The notes beneath the pieces were generated by a model. The model was not told the origin of the DNA and did not search any database. It was given only the letters and a program-made list of their open reading frames with translations. A DNA stretch of 64,000 nucleotides from Pohlia nutans. Lineage: Eukaryota > Streptophyta > Bryopsida > Bryales > Mniaceae. Of the stretch, positions 1-11,655 are shown one piece after another. Made by a program: the position numbers and the translations under genes. Location of the stretch: NCBI GenBank assembly GCA_022496805.1, contig CM040093.1:932501-996500 (forward strand), given 5' to 3'. Positions within the stretch are counted from its first letter, which is position 1; each line of letters starts with the position of its first letter.

Positions 1-1000
1 TATGTCAAAAGTGAAGCCCTTGTCTTTGCAACCAACTATGATACCATTGTGAAGCAACTTGCTTATGGAGTAACCATGTAGAGGAGATATATTGGTGCAA
101 TTGGGTTGCTTGTTCATCTTGCTTTTATATTTTGAAGGCAAGAATAAACCGTTAGAGTTCCTACATGTGCTGAACTATATAAGAAAACATTGGTCAATGG
201 GAACAAGATGGAAAATGGCTGAGTGTTTGCATCAAGTAGTCCTTGATAAGACTAGGAATGTCATCCAAAATCAAAAAGATACATTTCAGTATCTTGTGAT
301 GAGTTAAAAACTTTTGACCAACTATTTGGGGTTCAGACCACTACTATTGCATGCAAAAGTGACAATGGACACCATTGTTGCTAGTCCACAATCTGTTGGT
401 AATTTAGATAGGTTTTTCCCTTGAAGACCAACAACAATGGTACCATTACCGTGCATTGGTGTTGAAAATGCACCAAGACAAAAATTCCAATGTGCAAACT
501 CAAAACACCCACATTCCCAAGATTCTTGACCCTAGGGATGCAACACCCTAGTGTTGAGTAATGTTATGCAAACTCAAACCGGAGTTTGTTGCATTGTTAA
601 TCTACATCTATGTTGACCATGTGGAATGCACCCACTTGTGACTCATTAAATTAGGTTGAATTCGCTCAATATCATTCTTAATTAGATTTAAAGAATTCAT
701 GCCCGTCATGTGATTGATGAAAACTCCGTGACGTCTCTCACTTCTATGGTTGCGCTCTCACACTTTTATTTACTTTACTTTATTTTATTTTATTTTATTT
801 TTCTTCCCTTGGGTTCCCCATTCCAAGTTTGGCTTAGGATCTGGGAGGTTGTTGTTGTTTGATTCCTTTGGCAATGAAATCATTGTTGAGTAAAAAGTTG
901 AAGTCAATACAATCCATCATCCACAATCCACACCGTGAAGGTGGATCAAACTTTTAAAATAGAGGCCATGAGGTTCTCAACTTCAATATGATTCATTTTA
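1..1000. other. Intergenic DNA, no gene recognised
   Basis: AT-rich sequence with no recognisable protein homology; short open frames here lack family motifs. A short TTTTA-rich low-complexity run lies at about 771-801. Confidence 0.5.
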
Positions 1001-1139
1001 CCCAACTACATGAAGTTCCTAAGTGGATTCCTATAGGCACTAACATACAAGCGAAGGGCTGCGACCATGTAATTGTGAGGTCCCTTGATTCTCATCCAAA
1101 GGTTGTACCATTGACAAGGTTTGCCAAAATTTGCGTCAG

Positions 1140-1395
1140 GCCTACTTCTTGGAAGTGAGCATGACACAAATTCAAGTAGACCATGAAACATTATCCATAG
1201 TTTGTCATGTAGGAATTTGTGTATATGTTTCATTCATGATAATTTACTGGGATTCATTGGCCTAAACCTTCTAGTGTGAAGTCCACTTGGACAGTCTCAA
1301 CCTTTTCAACCAATAATAGATTTTAAAATGCAATCATCACGGGCCTTCAATCTCATGTGTGAAGTGGCCTTGAGAGCATGTGAAACTTTTGGCTT
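1140..1395. repeat. Dispersed repeat family A, copy 1
   Basis: This block resembles sequence at about 15255-15440 and 17565-17770. All three share, in order, 'catgaaacat' or a close variant, 'gtcatgtagga', a 'tagtgtgaag' stretch, 'ggtctcaacctttt' or a variant, and a terminal 'ctcatgtgtgaagtgg' or a variant. Divergence is high and no terminal repeats were found. The minus strand gives short conserved peptides, so this may be a fragment of an old coding mobile element; the family was not identified. Confidence 0.6.
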
Positions 1396-1832
1396 TGTTT
1401 GTGTGAGGCAAGTATGAAATTTACAAGTCAATGTTTTAGGGTATCCGATCTAAATTGCATGGGATTTATTTACCCTAAACATCACCAAGGATTCGACAAC
1501 TTGCTTCCATAAATTGTGGAGCATTGAGGGATGTTTTGGGGTTCCAAACTTACGTACCTAGGACTTTCTCTTGTGACTTTTACAGGTTCCCATACGAAAC
1601 AATGATTGAGATTTGCATTCAATGAGCTTTGAAATCCCGTATCAACTTCAAAAAACCAACACCAAAACCAAAAAAGCGTTATTGAAATTGCTCTCGACTC
1701 ACTAAAGAACTGCGTATCCAGCTAAGAAATTTTTAAAATTATATGGACCACCCAATTAGGCAAGAAGAATGGCTGAAAGTGTCACTTGTTATGCTATTAG
1801 AGTACCTAGTCGAATATGAAGGTGGTACAGTC

Positions 1833-2197
1833 CACCCTCTATAAATGTTAGGCTCTGGGGTAAAAAAATTCTAACATTTATAGTGAATTAACATTGTAAC
1901 AGTTATAAAGGGAGCTTTTTGAATGCTTAACAAATAGGATTTCATTACAATTTTGGTGGTTTTTGCCACTTTGAAAGGTTGTGAGTCAATGTAATGGATG
2001 TCATCACACAGTATTGGATGTATTTTGTAAGTTAACATTTATAAGTGGCAAATTAACAAAGAGGGGAGTAAATCATTGTTAACATTTAACATAGTTAACA
2101 TTCTAGTTAGCAATATGAAAGGAGTATGATTTTGTTAACAAATATAATGAGTTAACGTTTATAAGTGTAACATTTATCGAGGGGTTTATCGAGGGGT
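1833..2197. mobile_element. Possible small TIR element (MITE) upstream of the uL18-like gene
   Basis: The left edge carries 'ccctctataaatgtta' and the right edge its imperfect reverse complement 'taacatttatcgagggg'. An internal hairpin is formed by 1839-1851 and 1871-1883. The motif TAACATTTATA recurs several times between the ends. No clear target duplication was seen, so the boundaries are uncertain. It ends against the telo-box tract of the next gene. Confidence 0.4.
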
Positions 2198-2222
2198 TTA
2201 GGGTTTAGGGTTTAGGGTTTAA
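2193..2222 (+). promoter_or_regulatory. Telo-box tract (TTTAGGG repeats) in the uL18-like promoter
   Basis: Three consecutive TTTAGGG units and a fourth partial one lie about 200 bases before the ATG at 2425. Interstitial telomere motifs (telo-boxes) are known to be enriched in promoters of plant ribosomal-protein and translation genes, which fits the gene downstream. The role here is inferred from position only. Confidence 0.6.
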
Positions 2223-2424
2223 GGCCCTTTCAAGAGTCCCAAAGTTCAGATCCTCTGTTCTGCTCCTGTTTTTGCGAGTTCCGAGTGGGTCGTGTTTTCG
2301 GAGCCCAGGATGTCCAGATCGTGAAAAATATGATGTTGCGAATGGTGCGCATGGTGCGAGTGATGTGCGTGTAATGTGGGTGGACATTGTTTGATCTGCT
2401 GCGGTTGCGAATTGGCCCAAAGAG

Positions 2425-2760
2425 ATGGGCTCTGTGGTGCGGATGACCAAGTACTTGAAACCCTATGAGCTGAAGCTGTACTTTTCCAACAAGTATGTGC
2501 GCTCAATGGTAGTTCACAAGCCGACCAGCACCACAGTGGTCGCGGCCACCACGCAAGAGAAGGAATTGAGGAGCGAGCTACCTGCCACTGGCGACGTGGC
2601 TGCCACTGCCAAGATTGCGAGGGTGTTGGCTCAGAGGTTGAAGCTCAAGGACATCCCCGCGGTCACCTTCGAATTGAAGAAGGGCGAGAGGTACCATGGG
2701 AAGATCAAGGCCTTCCAAACTACGAAATTTGATCATATCCAATCTACATTCGTCCAATAG
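2425..2760 (+). CDS. Plant mitochondrial-type ribosomal protein uL18-like (L18p/L5e family), C-terminus replaced
   Basis: The 111-codon frame matches the short plant uL18 family of organellar large-subunit proteins. An N-terminal 'YLKPYELKLYFSNKYV' is followed by the 'TTQEKELRS' block and 'DVAATAKIARVLAQRLK', then 'GERYHGKIKA' near the C-terminus. Family members are about the same length but end with a short helix after the KIKA/KVKA motif. Here homology stops at KIKA (about residue 93) and an unrelated tail of about 18 residues runs to a TAG. No GT donor follows the break, so it does not look like an unspliced intron. The protein would bind 5S rRNA or the central protuberance in the mitoribosome. 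ATG codons at 2425 and 2443 are both possible starts. The telo-box tract upstream fits a translation gene. Codon use is more GC-rich than the surroundings. It may be a truncated retained copy or a duplicated gene fragment. Confidence 0.75.
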   Translation: MGSVVRMTKYLKPYELKLYFSNKYVRSMVVHKPTSTTVVAATTQEKELRSELPATGDVAATAKIARVLAQRLKLKDIPAVTFELKKGERYHGKIKAFQTTKFDHIQSTFVQ

Positions 2761-3603
2761 CTATTAGACACTTCCTTGATTATTCTAGACATGTTTCATA
2801 GCTACAAGCAATGCTTGAACCTACACATATGAGATGTCATGCCTTTGAGCCAACTCCTCCTGCTCAATTAGTCACTAAAATTACCATCCACATTGTTGGT
2901 TGTGGGCAAGCAAGTCTGAGATCTAATCCTCAGTTTTCTCGTACCACTAAGGGTGCGTCAGATCACACAACCACTGAATTGCTATCTAGGAATTAGGAGT
3001 TAGCACCTTGAGGTTTAAGGAAAGGCACAAAATGATGGTCGTCTATGGACAACACTACAAACTCCATACATGGAACGCATGAAGCAACTCACTCAAAATG
3101 CATGATCCATGCCTATAATTTAGCTATACAAGTCTTAAATTTTGTCTGAGGACATTTCGTTGATTTCAAGTAGCCTGAATTTCAAATTGCAAAGATGGAT
3201 TACATTGGAAAACTCTTATATGCATGTCTAGCAACAAGCAGTAGAAAATCAAGTTTTTTTTGGCAATCCCTCCACACCCAATTGCTCAAACTTCGAGACC
3301 AATAAAGAGGAGGTTGAAGGCAACCACAAGACAACAAAAGATGATGGTTGACAAAGTGGATCTTGATTAAGGCGCTACATCAATAAGCTATGATATTTAG
3401 CAGACAAAGACCAACAAACGTTTGGAACATTCAATATTTGGAGACATAACCAATTTGGGCTTAAACGAACGTGCATCAACCTCTAAGCCATCTCTTGTAT
3501 TAACTATTGAAGTTATTAGTAGCCATATGAATCGCACCAATTTGACTTACCCCTACCCATAAAAATACATGATCAACATCTATTCCATGATGTTTATTAT
3601 ACA
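2761..3603. other. Intergenic DNA, nothing recognised
   Basis: No exon encoding the missing uL18 C-terminal helix was found here, and no repeat family was recognised. Confidence 0.4.
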
Positions 3604-5060
3604 ATGGGCTCCACTCCAGCAGATGTAAACCTCACCAATGAAGAGGATATGTATAACATTGAGTTGGCTAATGGAATGAAAATTTTATTACATGTAAGAC
3701 ATTTTCCGCCTATTCTAAGTCAAGAGGACCCACAAATTATTCATGACAACGCTCATGTATTGTTGGACTTCCTTGTGGGAGCTCCAATTTGCAATGACTC
3801 GTCTGCATGCAATGAAGATGACCAATACATGTCCAATGGTGAATAAGATGGGCATGTTGACGTGGACATGGGGACTATAGCCCCCCCCCCCCCCCCCCCC
3901 CCGAGTTTAGTATACCTTCGTCAGGATTCACAAGTGAGTTCCCTAGGTTTCTCACAACTTATAATTGTTTGGTGGGTTGTGGTTAATAAACACATTGAGA
4001 GGATTTATTTACAGACTAATGTTTATGTCACAGAGAAATTACCCAATGGATGCACTAGAGGGGTTGTTGGTTGGGTGTCATGGGATATTCTAGAACTAAA
4101 AGCATTCATGGCTAAATCTTTATATATGGGGGGTAAAGAAATTGTTGAATGTAAGACTATATTGGGCAAGTAGTGAAGCGATATTTTGATGCCCTATAAT
4201 ATCTAACATTATGGAGAGGGCTAATTATTTGGCCATATGTAGATGTTTGCATTTGGTACAAAATAGACATGTTTGTGTTGATCGTACAAGTAGTGAGTAT
4301 GAAAAAACGGTGAAGGTGCGATGGTTGCTAGGTGCAATGGTTGCTAGGTGAGTTTTGAGATAGGTGTAAAAAACAATAGAATTTAGGGCAAGAGATAAAT
4401 GGGGGTAAAAAATAGTTCATAGCAAGTCTAAATATGTTTGGACATTTGATGTCTATTGTGGAACACCTTAAGAGATTGAGATAGAGGAAAAATAAAAGAA
4501 GACGGATGTTTAACAAGAATGAATGAATAAATTCAGAGGGTCTAGATGGGAGGGGCCATACATGTATGATGGACAATTTATTTACAAACATAGAGTTATT
4601 TAAAGATTTAGAAGCTAGGAGTATTTATCCTACATGCATCATTTGCCAATAACCAAATAGGGTTACCAAAGGCATTGGCCCAAACCAAAGCGTTTGCCAA
4701 AAACCCACAAGGGACTCTTGATTGAAGGATGCACCCAAGTAGGAGGATTCCATTTGTGGCATGGATGGACAAGAAGCCTATCCATTTATTGTTCATACAC
4801 ATGGCTCTCATTGCAAGCATTGGGGAGGTTGTTGTAGTTCCACAAGGGAAAGGTGCGGAGAGAATATTGGTGAACACATCACATGTGCATCTAGAGTACA
4901 CAACTTTCATGCGAGGTGTTGACATGGTGTACCAACTATGAAGTACTTACTCATGTCAAGTAAGACGTTGCAAATGGTGGCATAGGTTATTTTGCTTAAT
5001 GTTGGACACCACAATTGTAAATAGTTGGATCATATATGACGAACATATGCATGTGCAAGG
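3604..5060 (+). pseudogene. Decayed piggyBac-like (PGBD) transposase
   Basis: Pieces of a PGBD-type DDE transposase appear in order on the plus strand with stops and frameshifts. An N-terminal acidic segment runs 3604-3846. Next comes 'W-x-ILELKAFMA-x-LYMG' (about 4075-4130), the usual start of the catalytic fold. 'SKYVWTFDVYCG' follows near 4420-4460 and a 'MDNLFT' block near 4570. The segment 'MDKKPIHLL' to 'EYTTFMRGVDMVYQL' (4729-4941) corresponds to the family's conserved HLL and MRGVDxxDQL motifs. After 4941 a frame gives 'CKWWHRLF' and 'LDTTIVNSWIIY', also typical of the family. A 22-base C run at 3881-3902 breaks the N-terminal part. Several in-frame stops rule out an active gene. piggyBac elements are uncommon in land plants. 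Terminal repeats and TTAA sites were not located. Confidence 0.8.
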
Positions 5061-6015
5061 CATGAGTAAGTTCTCACTAAGTTAGTTCTGATTTCAAATT
5101 GGAATGGCTAAAGCATTGACACATAATTAGAGATGGGGGAAATTCATGCAATTCCCAATTCCTTTAGGGTGTGCACGAGGCCAAACCCATTTAGAAAGGT
5201 AATAAACCCTACCCCCCTTGTTATTTGTAAAATTAAACTTAAAAATTCTATAATTATTCAAGTAAAGGATGGTGACTTCATTTCTTGGAACACCTTGGAC
5301 TTATTGGATTATGTTTGGTTCACAAAGTTATACAAATCCACAAGGTTCGTAAAGTTGATGATTCCACCTAGGCATACATGTGATGATGTGGCAATGGCAG
5401 AATGATCTATTGTACCAAGGGGCTTGTCCAAACCCTTGCCTAGAAGGACGGTGTGACCTCTAATATGTAAGGCTCGGGGCGATCACACCCCCTTACGTTT
5501 TGTAACTACATAAGATAATGGTGTATCTAATGGGGGGATATTTATGCACCTCTCAATATTTTTCCCTCCTTATTTGTAGATAAAAAGCTACGTTGACGTA
5601 TTTTTATCACCCTATATTTATTTGTAATTTTTTAGAGAGGCTAATTTTTGGCACAATATTTTCTTATAGATTATGCAAGTACCAAATAGTGGACGGAATA
5701 CTATAGCATTGTGAACCTAACTATGTGAGCAACAAACGTTCCATACCATTCATATTGTATTTCATTTGGTTTCAATTAATAATACCAATACTAAACCATT
5801 CAAAGTATAGTTTAAAACACAATCAATAGCACTTGGATATTAGTTAAAGGGTTATCAATAAACATGGAGATAACAAAATATACAAACTGAAATAAACAAG
5901 CATCCATCGAGGTCCCACATGTTTAATGTCGTTGCACAACCCAATGGTTGTGGAGGAGTGCTAACACTTTCCTTCCCCCAAAAACATCCCACGACATTTC
6001 CTTCCATACTAATGC
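5061..6015. other. Intergenic DNA, nothing recognised
   Basis: AT-rich sequence without coding motifs or a recognised repeat. Confidence 0.4.
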
Positions 6016-6019
6016 ACTA

Positions 6020-6778
6020 GGGGGCATTCATGGTTGGGGTACTCCTTTTGGGTGTCTAACGGAAAAAGGACTTTTTAAGATAACTTCACATGCTTGGTAT
6101 GCTTAGATTTGTATTGTGAAGCATATTTGGGATCATACCTACATTTCATACTCCATATTGAGTACACCGACAAAGTTAATTTAGAAGGAATAGGGTCATC
6201 TAAGATATCATTTTGATTCCTTAAAGGACATTTAGGAGTGTTGCCTTAAGTTCACCTTAGGATCAAGGAATGAAAAGGACAACAAGAATCAATCGAAACG
6301 ATCCCAATTTTTTTCCTCACAATCATCGTTCAAGTGTGTACGAATAGAACCAAATATGTATTGAATACCAATTGCCCAACTTTACATGTGGCACCAAACA
6401 TGGCCAAAAATACATATAATCACGGCCATACGTAAAAGGAACGTCTAGTATTAGAATTGGACAAAAAAAATTATATGAATGGACACATGACACTTATACC
6501 AAGGTACCAAGATGCAAAACATGAAATAACTGACCACCAATGCACACCTAAATAGCAAAAAATGCCATTGATGTCGCCAAATTGTCATTTTTTAATTTTG
6601 GATTCATGTTGCTCTGGAAATCCCATCACCTTCCCGCTCACGTTTATCCGAGAAAATCCCGGCCATTGGTTCTCCCCAATTTTTTGGTAATTAATAAAAA
6701 TACCCTAAACGTACCCAAATAATGCAAAGTCCTTAAGTCCTTTGTCCCAAAAGTAGTACCTCAATTGTGAATGGACCC
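6020..6778. mobile_element. TIR DNA transposon family with 4-bp TSD, copy 1
   Basis: About 33-bp imperfect terminal inverted repeats begin 'GGGGGCATTCA' at 6020 and end 'TGAATGGACCC' at 6778. The inner TIR keeps 'GGGGTACTCCTTTTGGG' and its counterpart 'CCCAAAAGTAGTACC'. ACTA flanks both sides (6016-6019 and 6779-6782), a 4-bp target duplication. A second copy in opposite orientation lies at 29147-29915 and shares about 550 bases of internal sequence. No transposase frame is visible, so it is non-autonomous. The TSD length would suit Sola- or Chapaev-like superfamilies, but the assignment is open. Confidence 0.8.
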
Positions 6779-6814
6779 ACTAGATTCAAATTTGAATAGA
6801 AACTACACATTTAT

Positions 6815-7896
6815 TCATCCAAGTAGCCAAACCTGGCTAAACTCCTTCGGAAGAGGTCCAGTGAGGGAGTTGTTGTACACGTCAAAATAGTTTAGGCTAG
6901 AGAGTCCCCCAACTGTTCCAGGGATGTGCCCTGACAACTGATTGTTGCTGAGGTACAAGTACGCAAGCTTCTTCATGTTGCCGATTGCAGCCGGAATGGG
7001 CCCGGACAGTTGATTCAAACTCAAGTCAAGCTCTGTCAGGGCTGGGAACAGGGTCATCCATGTGGGGATCGGCCCCTTGAGTTGGTTGTAGCTTAACCCA
7101 GTTGCGTCAGCTTCGTCAACTTAGAGGACAAGCATGCAGGAACAGATTGGAGGTTAGTTCCAGAAAGGTACAAGTAGGTGAGCTCCACGAGGTTGCAAAA
7201 CGAGGCCGGCATGCCATTTGTGAAGGAGGCGCCATAAATGCTGAAGCTCTGAAGCTCCGTGAGCTGGCCAAGGGAGCTCGGGAGTGCTCCTGTGAATTGG
7301 CTGTTCTGGAGCATTAGAGTGACGAGCTTGCGGAAGTTGCCCCATTCTTTTGGAATCGGAGCGCTGAAGTTTACGTTATACATGATCAAGTTCTGGAGCT
7401 CGCTCAAGGCTCCTAGGGATGCGCCTACATTCTTGGCCTTGGGATTTGCCGAAAAGTTTCCAGGAGCGCCTCGTCCCACGAAATTTGCAATTGTCAGGTT
7501 CACAACTCGGCCGATGCTGCTGCAATCAACTCCCTGCAAAGATCGATATCAATCATCTCAACATATCCAGCTAGCCATAAATAGTGAAGGAAGAAAACAA
7601 TTAGTCAAGCAAATGAGCTAAGTACAACCACCTTGCACGCGGATCAATCTTGATCTTCTGAGACTGCACAATGCTGTGATTGATATTACGAATCTCTCCA
7701 GTACCTGATAATGGCAGCAATCTGTTGTGCTGTTCCATGTAGTGAGCACATTATTGTAATCCAGAAACTGGCCTTTAAATGCCAAGAGCGCCTCTCCGTC
7801 CTGCTTGTAGCATTTCGCCTCGCAAGCAGGAAAAATCCCGCACAAGACAACCAATAGTACTACCCAGCTCCCTGGCTGGGTTACGATGCTTGCCAT
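6815..7896 (-). pseudogene. Small secreted LRR protein (DRT100/PGIP-like), frameshifted
   Basis: Two exons on the minus strand. Exon 1 (7705-7896) has an ATG, a hydrophobic signal peptide (residues about 10-26) and the plant LRR N-terminal cap, including 'DGEALLAFK' and the CC pair of 'TTDCC'. Its 64 codons end at a GTACTG donor. An AG acceptor at 7534-7535 opens exon 2 at 7533 in phase, restoring 'CCHYQGVDCSS'. About nine plant-type LRRs follow, with the LxxLxxLxLxxNxLxGxIP pattern. At about 7097-7099 one T appears to be missing. The first frame stops at TAA (7093) while the LRRs continue at once in the +1 frame (YNQLKGPIP onward) to a TGA at 6815. Full length would be about 305 residues, slightly shorter than PGIPs. 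It could be a recent pseudogene or a sequencing error in a T run. Such proteins act in the wall or apoplast; the ligand is unknown. Confidence 0.8.
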
Positions 7897-8955
7897 TTAG
7901 ATTCGTTTGTTGCAGTCTCTCAAAAACCTTCACAAGAGCAGCACTAGTACTAGCGTCTCACAAGAGTGTTCGTAGTTCCCTCTTTTGCACCTGGTTCACT
8001 TCCTGAATACAGACCAACAGACAAAACTTGTTCAGTCACGAACTTCAAAGATGTATATCAAGACCACTGAGACATAGTGTAAGAAGAATTCACCACCACC
8101 TGCGACACACATCTCATATGTTGACGCAGGAACCAGGAGCCAAGTTTCTACCTTACCTTGACCCGTTACTAGAATGGAAAGCAGCATTCAGTGATGGGGT
8201 ACTTGAAGAATGTACTCTAGAATGCATTGGTTCATTGTCCTTCAAGAATGAGATAGAAAAGAAAAAAGTAGGAATGTTGACAAATGAAGTTGCTCACGCT
8301 TCGTGGAGATTGTCCTTGCATATAATGAACTCACGTATTTACACTACCTCACCCACACAAAATCCATTCAGAATGTCACCCTGTACAAACCATGATGCAC
8401 ATCAGAACAACAATACGAAGAATCAAAATTTCTGTGGAGAACCATTATGAAAATTTCCAAACGCATGCTTACTATTCGATTCAAGCAGCAGCTGCGATGC
8501 GGAAGGGCAGGGTGCTCCTCACTAGAATCTTAACGCCAAAGCGAGAAGTTTATACATCATCAACGAGGGTGAGAGGATCAGTATACGTCGCTCGGGTAGT
8601 TCTATCCGGCACTAAGTGGTTCTATATCGCTTACTAGACTACAGATTCCAGAAGCACTACCCACGTTGCCTCCCCTTGATGTATCACCTTCTCTTGATAC
8701 AGTAGGGTACTGAACATAGAGGTACTATTTAAGGATACTTTTCTTTGTATCGTATACCATTCGGGTTTACCCATACGTATACCGTCCAAAAAGCTTTACT
8801 ACCTAGGTAGAATTACTCTAGTATCCCCATGGGGCTACACAAAGATTCTCTCATGATATGATGATGCCCATCATGTGCTAATATCACATTGGTTTTCCAA
8901 TTTCCTTACCAGTAGGATAAGGTATGCGGGTGTCTTCCAGTCTTCAGACCTTTTT
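7897..8955. other. 5' flank of the LRR gene, no gene seen
   Basis: Open frames here (for example 8028-8450) carry no family motif and look random. No clear TATA element was identified upstream of the LRR start. Confidence 0.4.
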
Positions 8956-8959
8956 AACT

Positions 8960-9180
8960 ACTCTACATGAACACAATTGGGAGGATCTATGTATCCACTT
9001 AAAGAATCAACAAAACATGCACTTGCCATAACCATAACTAACTGAATAAGAGGAGGTCCGATCTTGAATTGGGTGGTTTTGCTGATGCTTCATTGTAGAT
9101 TTGCTAATACAATACAAGTTCCAGTGCGTACATCTATTCGGTAGAAGTTGGAGAACATTAGAAACGAACCAAAGAACACC
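8960..9180. repeat. Dispersed repeat family B, copy 1
   Basis: Similar in order to 32330-32560. Shared blocks include 'tttgctgatgcttc', 'tagatttgctaat', 'gtagaagttggagag' or a variant, and 'cccacat' near the end. No terminal structure was seen. Fragment of an unidentified element. Confidence 0.55.
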
Positions 9181-9667
9181 CACATGCTTTAGGTTCTTTG
9201 TTACCATTGTTGATGACATTGTGCACTGATGACATGCATTCACATACATATAAAAAGTATACCAGCCCAAGTTCAAGATAAATCACACAGACGCGGTTGT
9301 GATGATCTCGCACGCTGATGCAAACCACCCACAAAGAGCAGGTCGTGTCTTGTGAGGGAGAATTTTGCAAGTGGCAATGGAGTATTAATTTTATGTCATC
9401 CAGGGCAGGCTGGGCCCGTTTCGGAGGCAATTGGCTCATGTGGGCGTTGACAAATGTGTACACTTGGGTTAAAATATTGTGTCTGACAGATTGACAAGGC
9501 GGCAACATGTCTGTCCTAAGTGCTATACTAGAGGTACCACAGCTCTGGCAAGCGGTATCATCTAGACAACACCTACGTTCTGGACAGAGGCGATGAACTC
9601 AAGTGGATAGGTACTGATGCTGATTCAAGTTTCTCGGTTCATTTCTTTTGCACCTCACTGATTGATA

Positions 9668-10098
9668 CTCCCTCCGTTTCAAAATGAAAGTTACGTTTTA
9701 GAAAATCCGTGGGCTTAAGGTCATTTTTCGCACTTTTAGCACAAAATTGTATGCATTGCATAGCTATCACTAAGTGCTTTCTGACGAGCTAGGGGTGTCC
9801 ATAGTAAAGTCGAAAACTTTTGATGTCAATTTGACTAAAAAACCGCCATTTTGGGTGGATGGCACCGATGCGCATAAAACCATGTTGATGTGCGTCAACG
9901 CCGTTGAGTCCAAATATCAATTGTTAATCAAGTGAAAACTGTAAATTGACTTGGTAATTTGTCAACAACAACATTCACATTGGTTTTGGCAACATTCTAC
10001 TTCGTTTGGCGAAGTTTGAGAGAAATTTCACCAAATGTAACTTTTATTTCGTAACGCAGTTTATGTCCAAACGTACTTTTATTTTGAAATGAAGGGAG
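9668..10098. mobile_element. Stowaway-type MITE (Tc1/mariner)
   Basis: The left end reads TA then 'CTCCCTCCGTTTCAAAATGA', the classic plant Stowaway terminus. The right end is its inverted counterpart, ending 'GAAATGAAGGGAG' followed by TA. TA dinucleotides at 9666-9667 and 10099-10100 form the target duplication. It is 431 bp long with no coding capacity. Confidence 0.9.
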
Positions 10099-10100
10099 TA

Positions 10101-11368
10101 TCACACATTGACAGTACATACTGTGACATCTTCCGCCTACTGGAGAGTGGAGGTACTCTGGTGCGATGGTATTGGTGTACTCAAAGAAGTGACATATTCG
10201 ATAATTTGGGGACATGAATTTGATGTCACCTTTCAAGATGAAGAACAGGATTTGATACTGCAAATTCAAATGGAAACTGCAGAAAGTTGTATAGTTGGGA
10301 CTATGTCTTGTTTCCCTCTGTTATGTTGGTATGGGGAGTTGTCATAACTTGACCTCTATTCAAGGCTGTTTAAGCGGAGACAATAGTGCGTTATTTAAAG
10401 AGTATTTATTGAATATGGCCATTCTTTGCCTGCTCAAATTGATTTTTATTTTTATTTTTTTATTTTATTTTTTCAGTTGGAAAGCTTATCTCTTGGCGTG
10501 TTCACCACAAATGGCCCACCTTTCTGCTGATTTGCAAGGGTGCAAATGGAGGATAATACACTGGATAGGCTCGTTCAAGAATTTCTCTCTTGCTTTTGCA
10601 CCTATTGTGGACACTTTGGCGAGTTTGTATACTTAGAGTGATCTTATTTATATGTTGGTTATCTTGTTGGATTAGGAATTTAAAGTGGATTTGGAAGCCA
10701 TGCAATTCAAAATACTTGAATCAATTCTCAATTTCATATGTAATTTCAAAGTTTAAAATTTTGATGGCCCATTATGGTCACACAACAAGATCTATTTGTG
10801 CTACCCATCTTGGTCATGCCCCATCTTTGGCATGGAATGATGTGCTTCTTGAATACCCTATATGATCTTGCCTAGCACTTGATGAGTGTGAGAGTGTGGG
10901 ACTGCAACTTACATGTCATGCTTGGTTCCAATGTCTTATATATAGTTAATTGAAGTAGGATTGGCAAATGGGTAAAATGCGTTGATACATGTGTTGGAGC
11001 CGTCACTTAATTATTTATGTCATGATGGACTTGCCGTGTGTGCACATAGGTCATGTTATGCCTCCACTTGATTTTCTTTGAGCCATTTAACATATACTTC
11101 ATGTCCACTATACCCTTCATTTGAGGTGTTTACAATATGTCTCATAATGAATTGGGTGCACTAACCTTATGCACATTGATTTGTTTATATAAGGCCGGTG
11201 GGCTTCAATACCTTTGAGGACTAGTTCTCTTTACATACTAGATCTTTATAAGCAATGTATTGCATGAGAATCTACTCACGAGGCAAAATTCAAGCGCCTA
11301 TTGCATCGCAATGGCCATTGATAGATGCAAGGCCAATCTTTCTCAAGCGTGGGATTAATTACTTCAAT
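10101..11368. other. Intergenic DNA, nothing recognised
   Basis: No recognised gene or repeat; a short T-rich run lies near 10440-10475. Confidence 0.4.
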
Positions 11369-11376
11369 GCCATTTC

Positions 11377-11647
11377 CTCAGGGGGTTCACTGGCAAAAAA
11401 TTTAGAACAACGTGCAATAAAAAGTAGGGTCCAATATATTCATTGTAGATAAATTTTGTAAAAAATGTACATGTAAAATAAGGGATTTTAAAGTAGTGTA
11501 AAATACCATCACATATAATCTTTTTAGGCTTTTTACATGTAAAATACCATCACCTTATAATCTTTTCTGTAAGGTAAATAACCCCTCCAATAAATAGGTC
11601 ATGAACGCACGTGTATGCAAAATATAAGAGGGAGTGAACCCCCCAAG
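11377..11647. mobile_element. MITE with 8-bp TSD (hAT-like), copy 1
   Basis: Termini are 'CTCAGGGGGTTCACT' and 'AGTGAACCCCCCAAG', inverted repeats of about 15 bp. The flanks carry a perfect 8-bp duplication, GCCATTTC, at 11369-11376 and 11648-11655. It is 271 bp, with internal repeats of 'acatgtaaaataccatcac'. A sister copy at 19809-20095 has the same body and a different 8-bp duplication. An 8-bp TSD points to the hAT superfamily. No coding region. Confidence 0.9.
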
Positions 11648-11655
11648 GCCATTTC

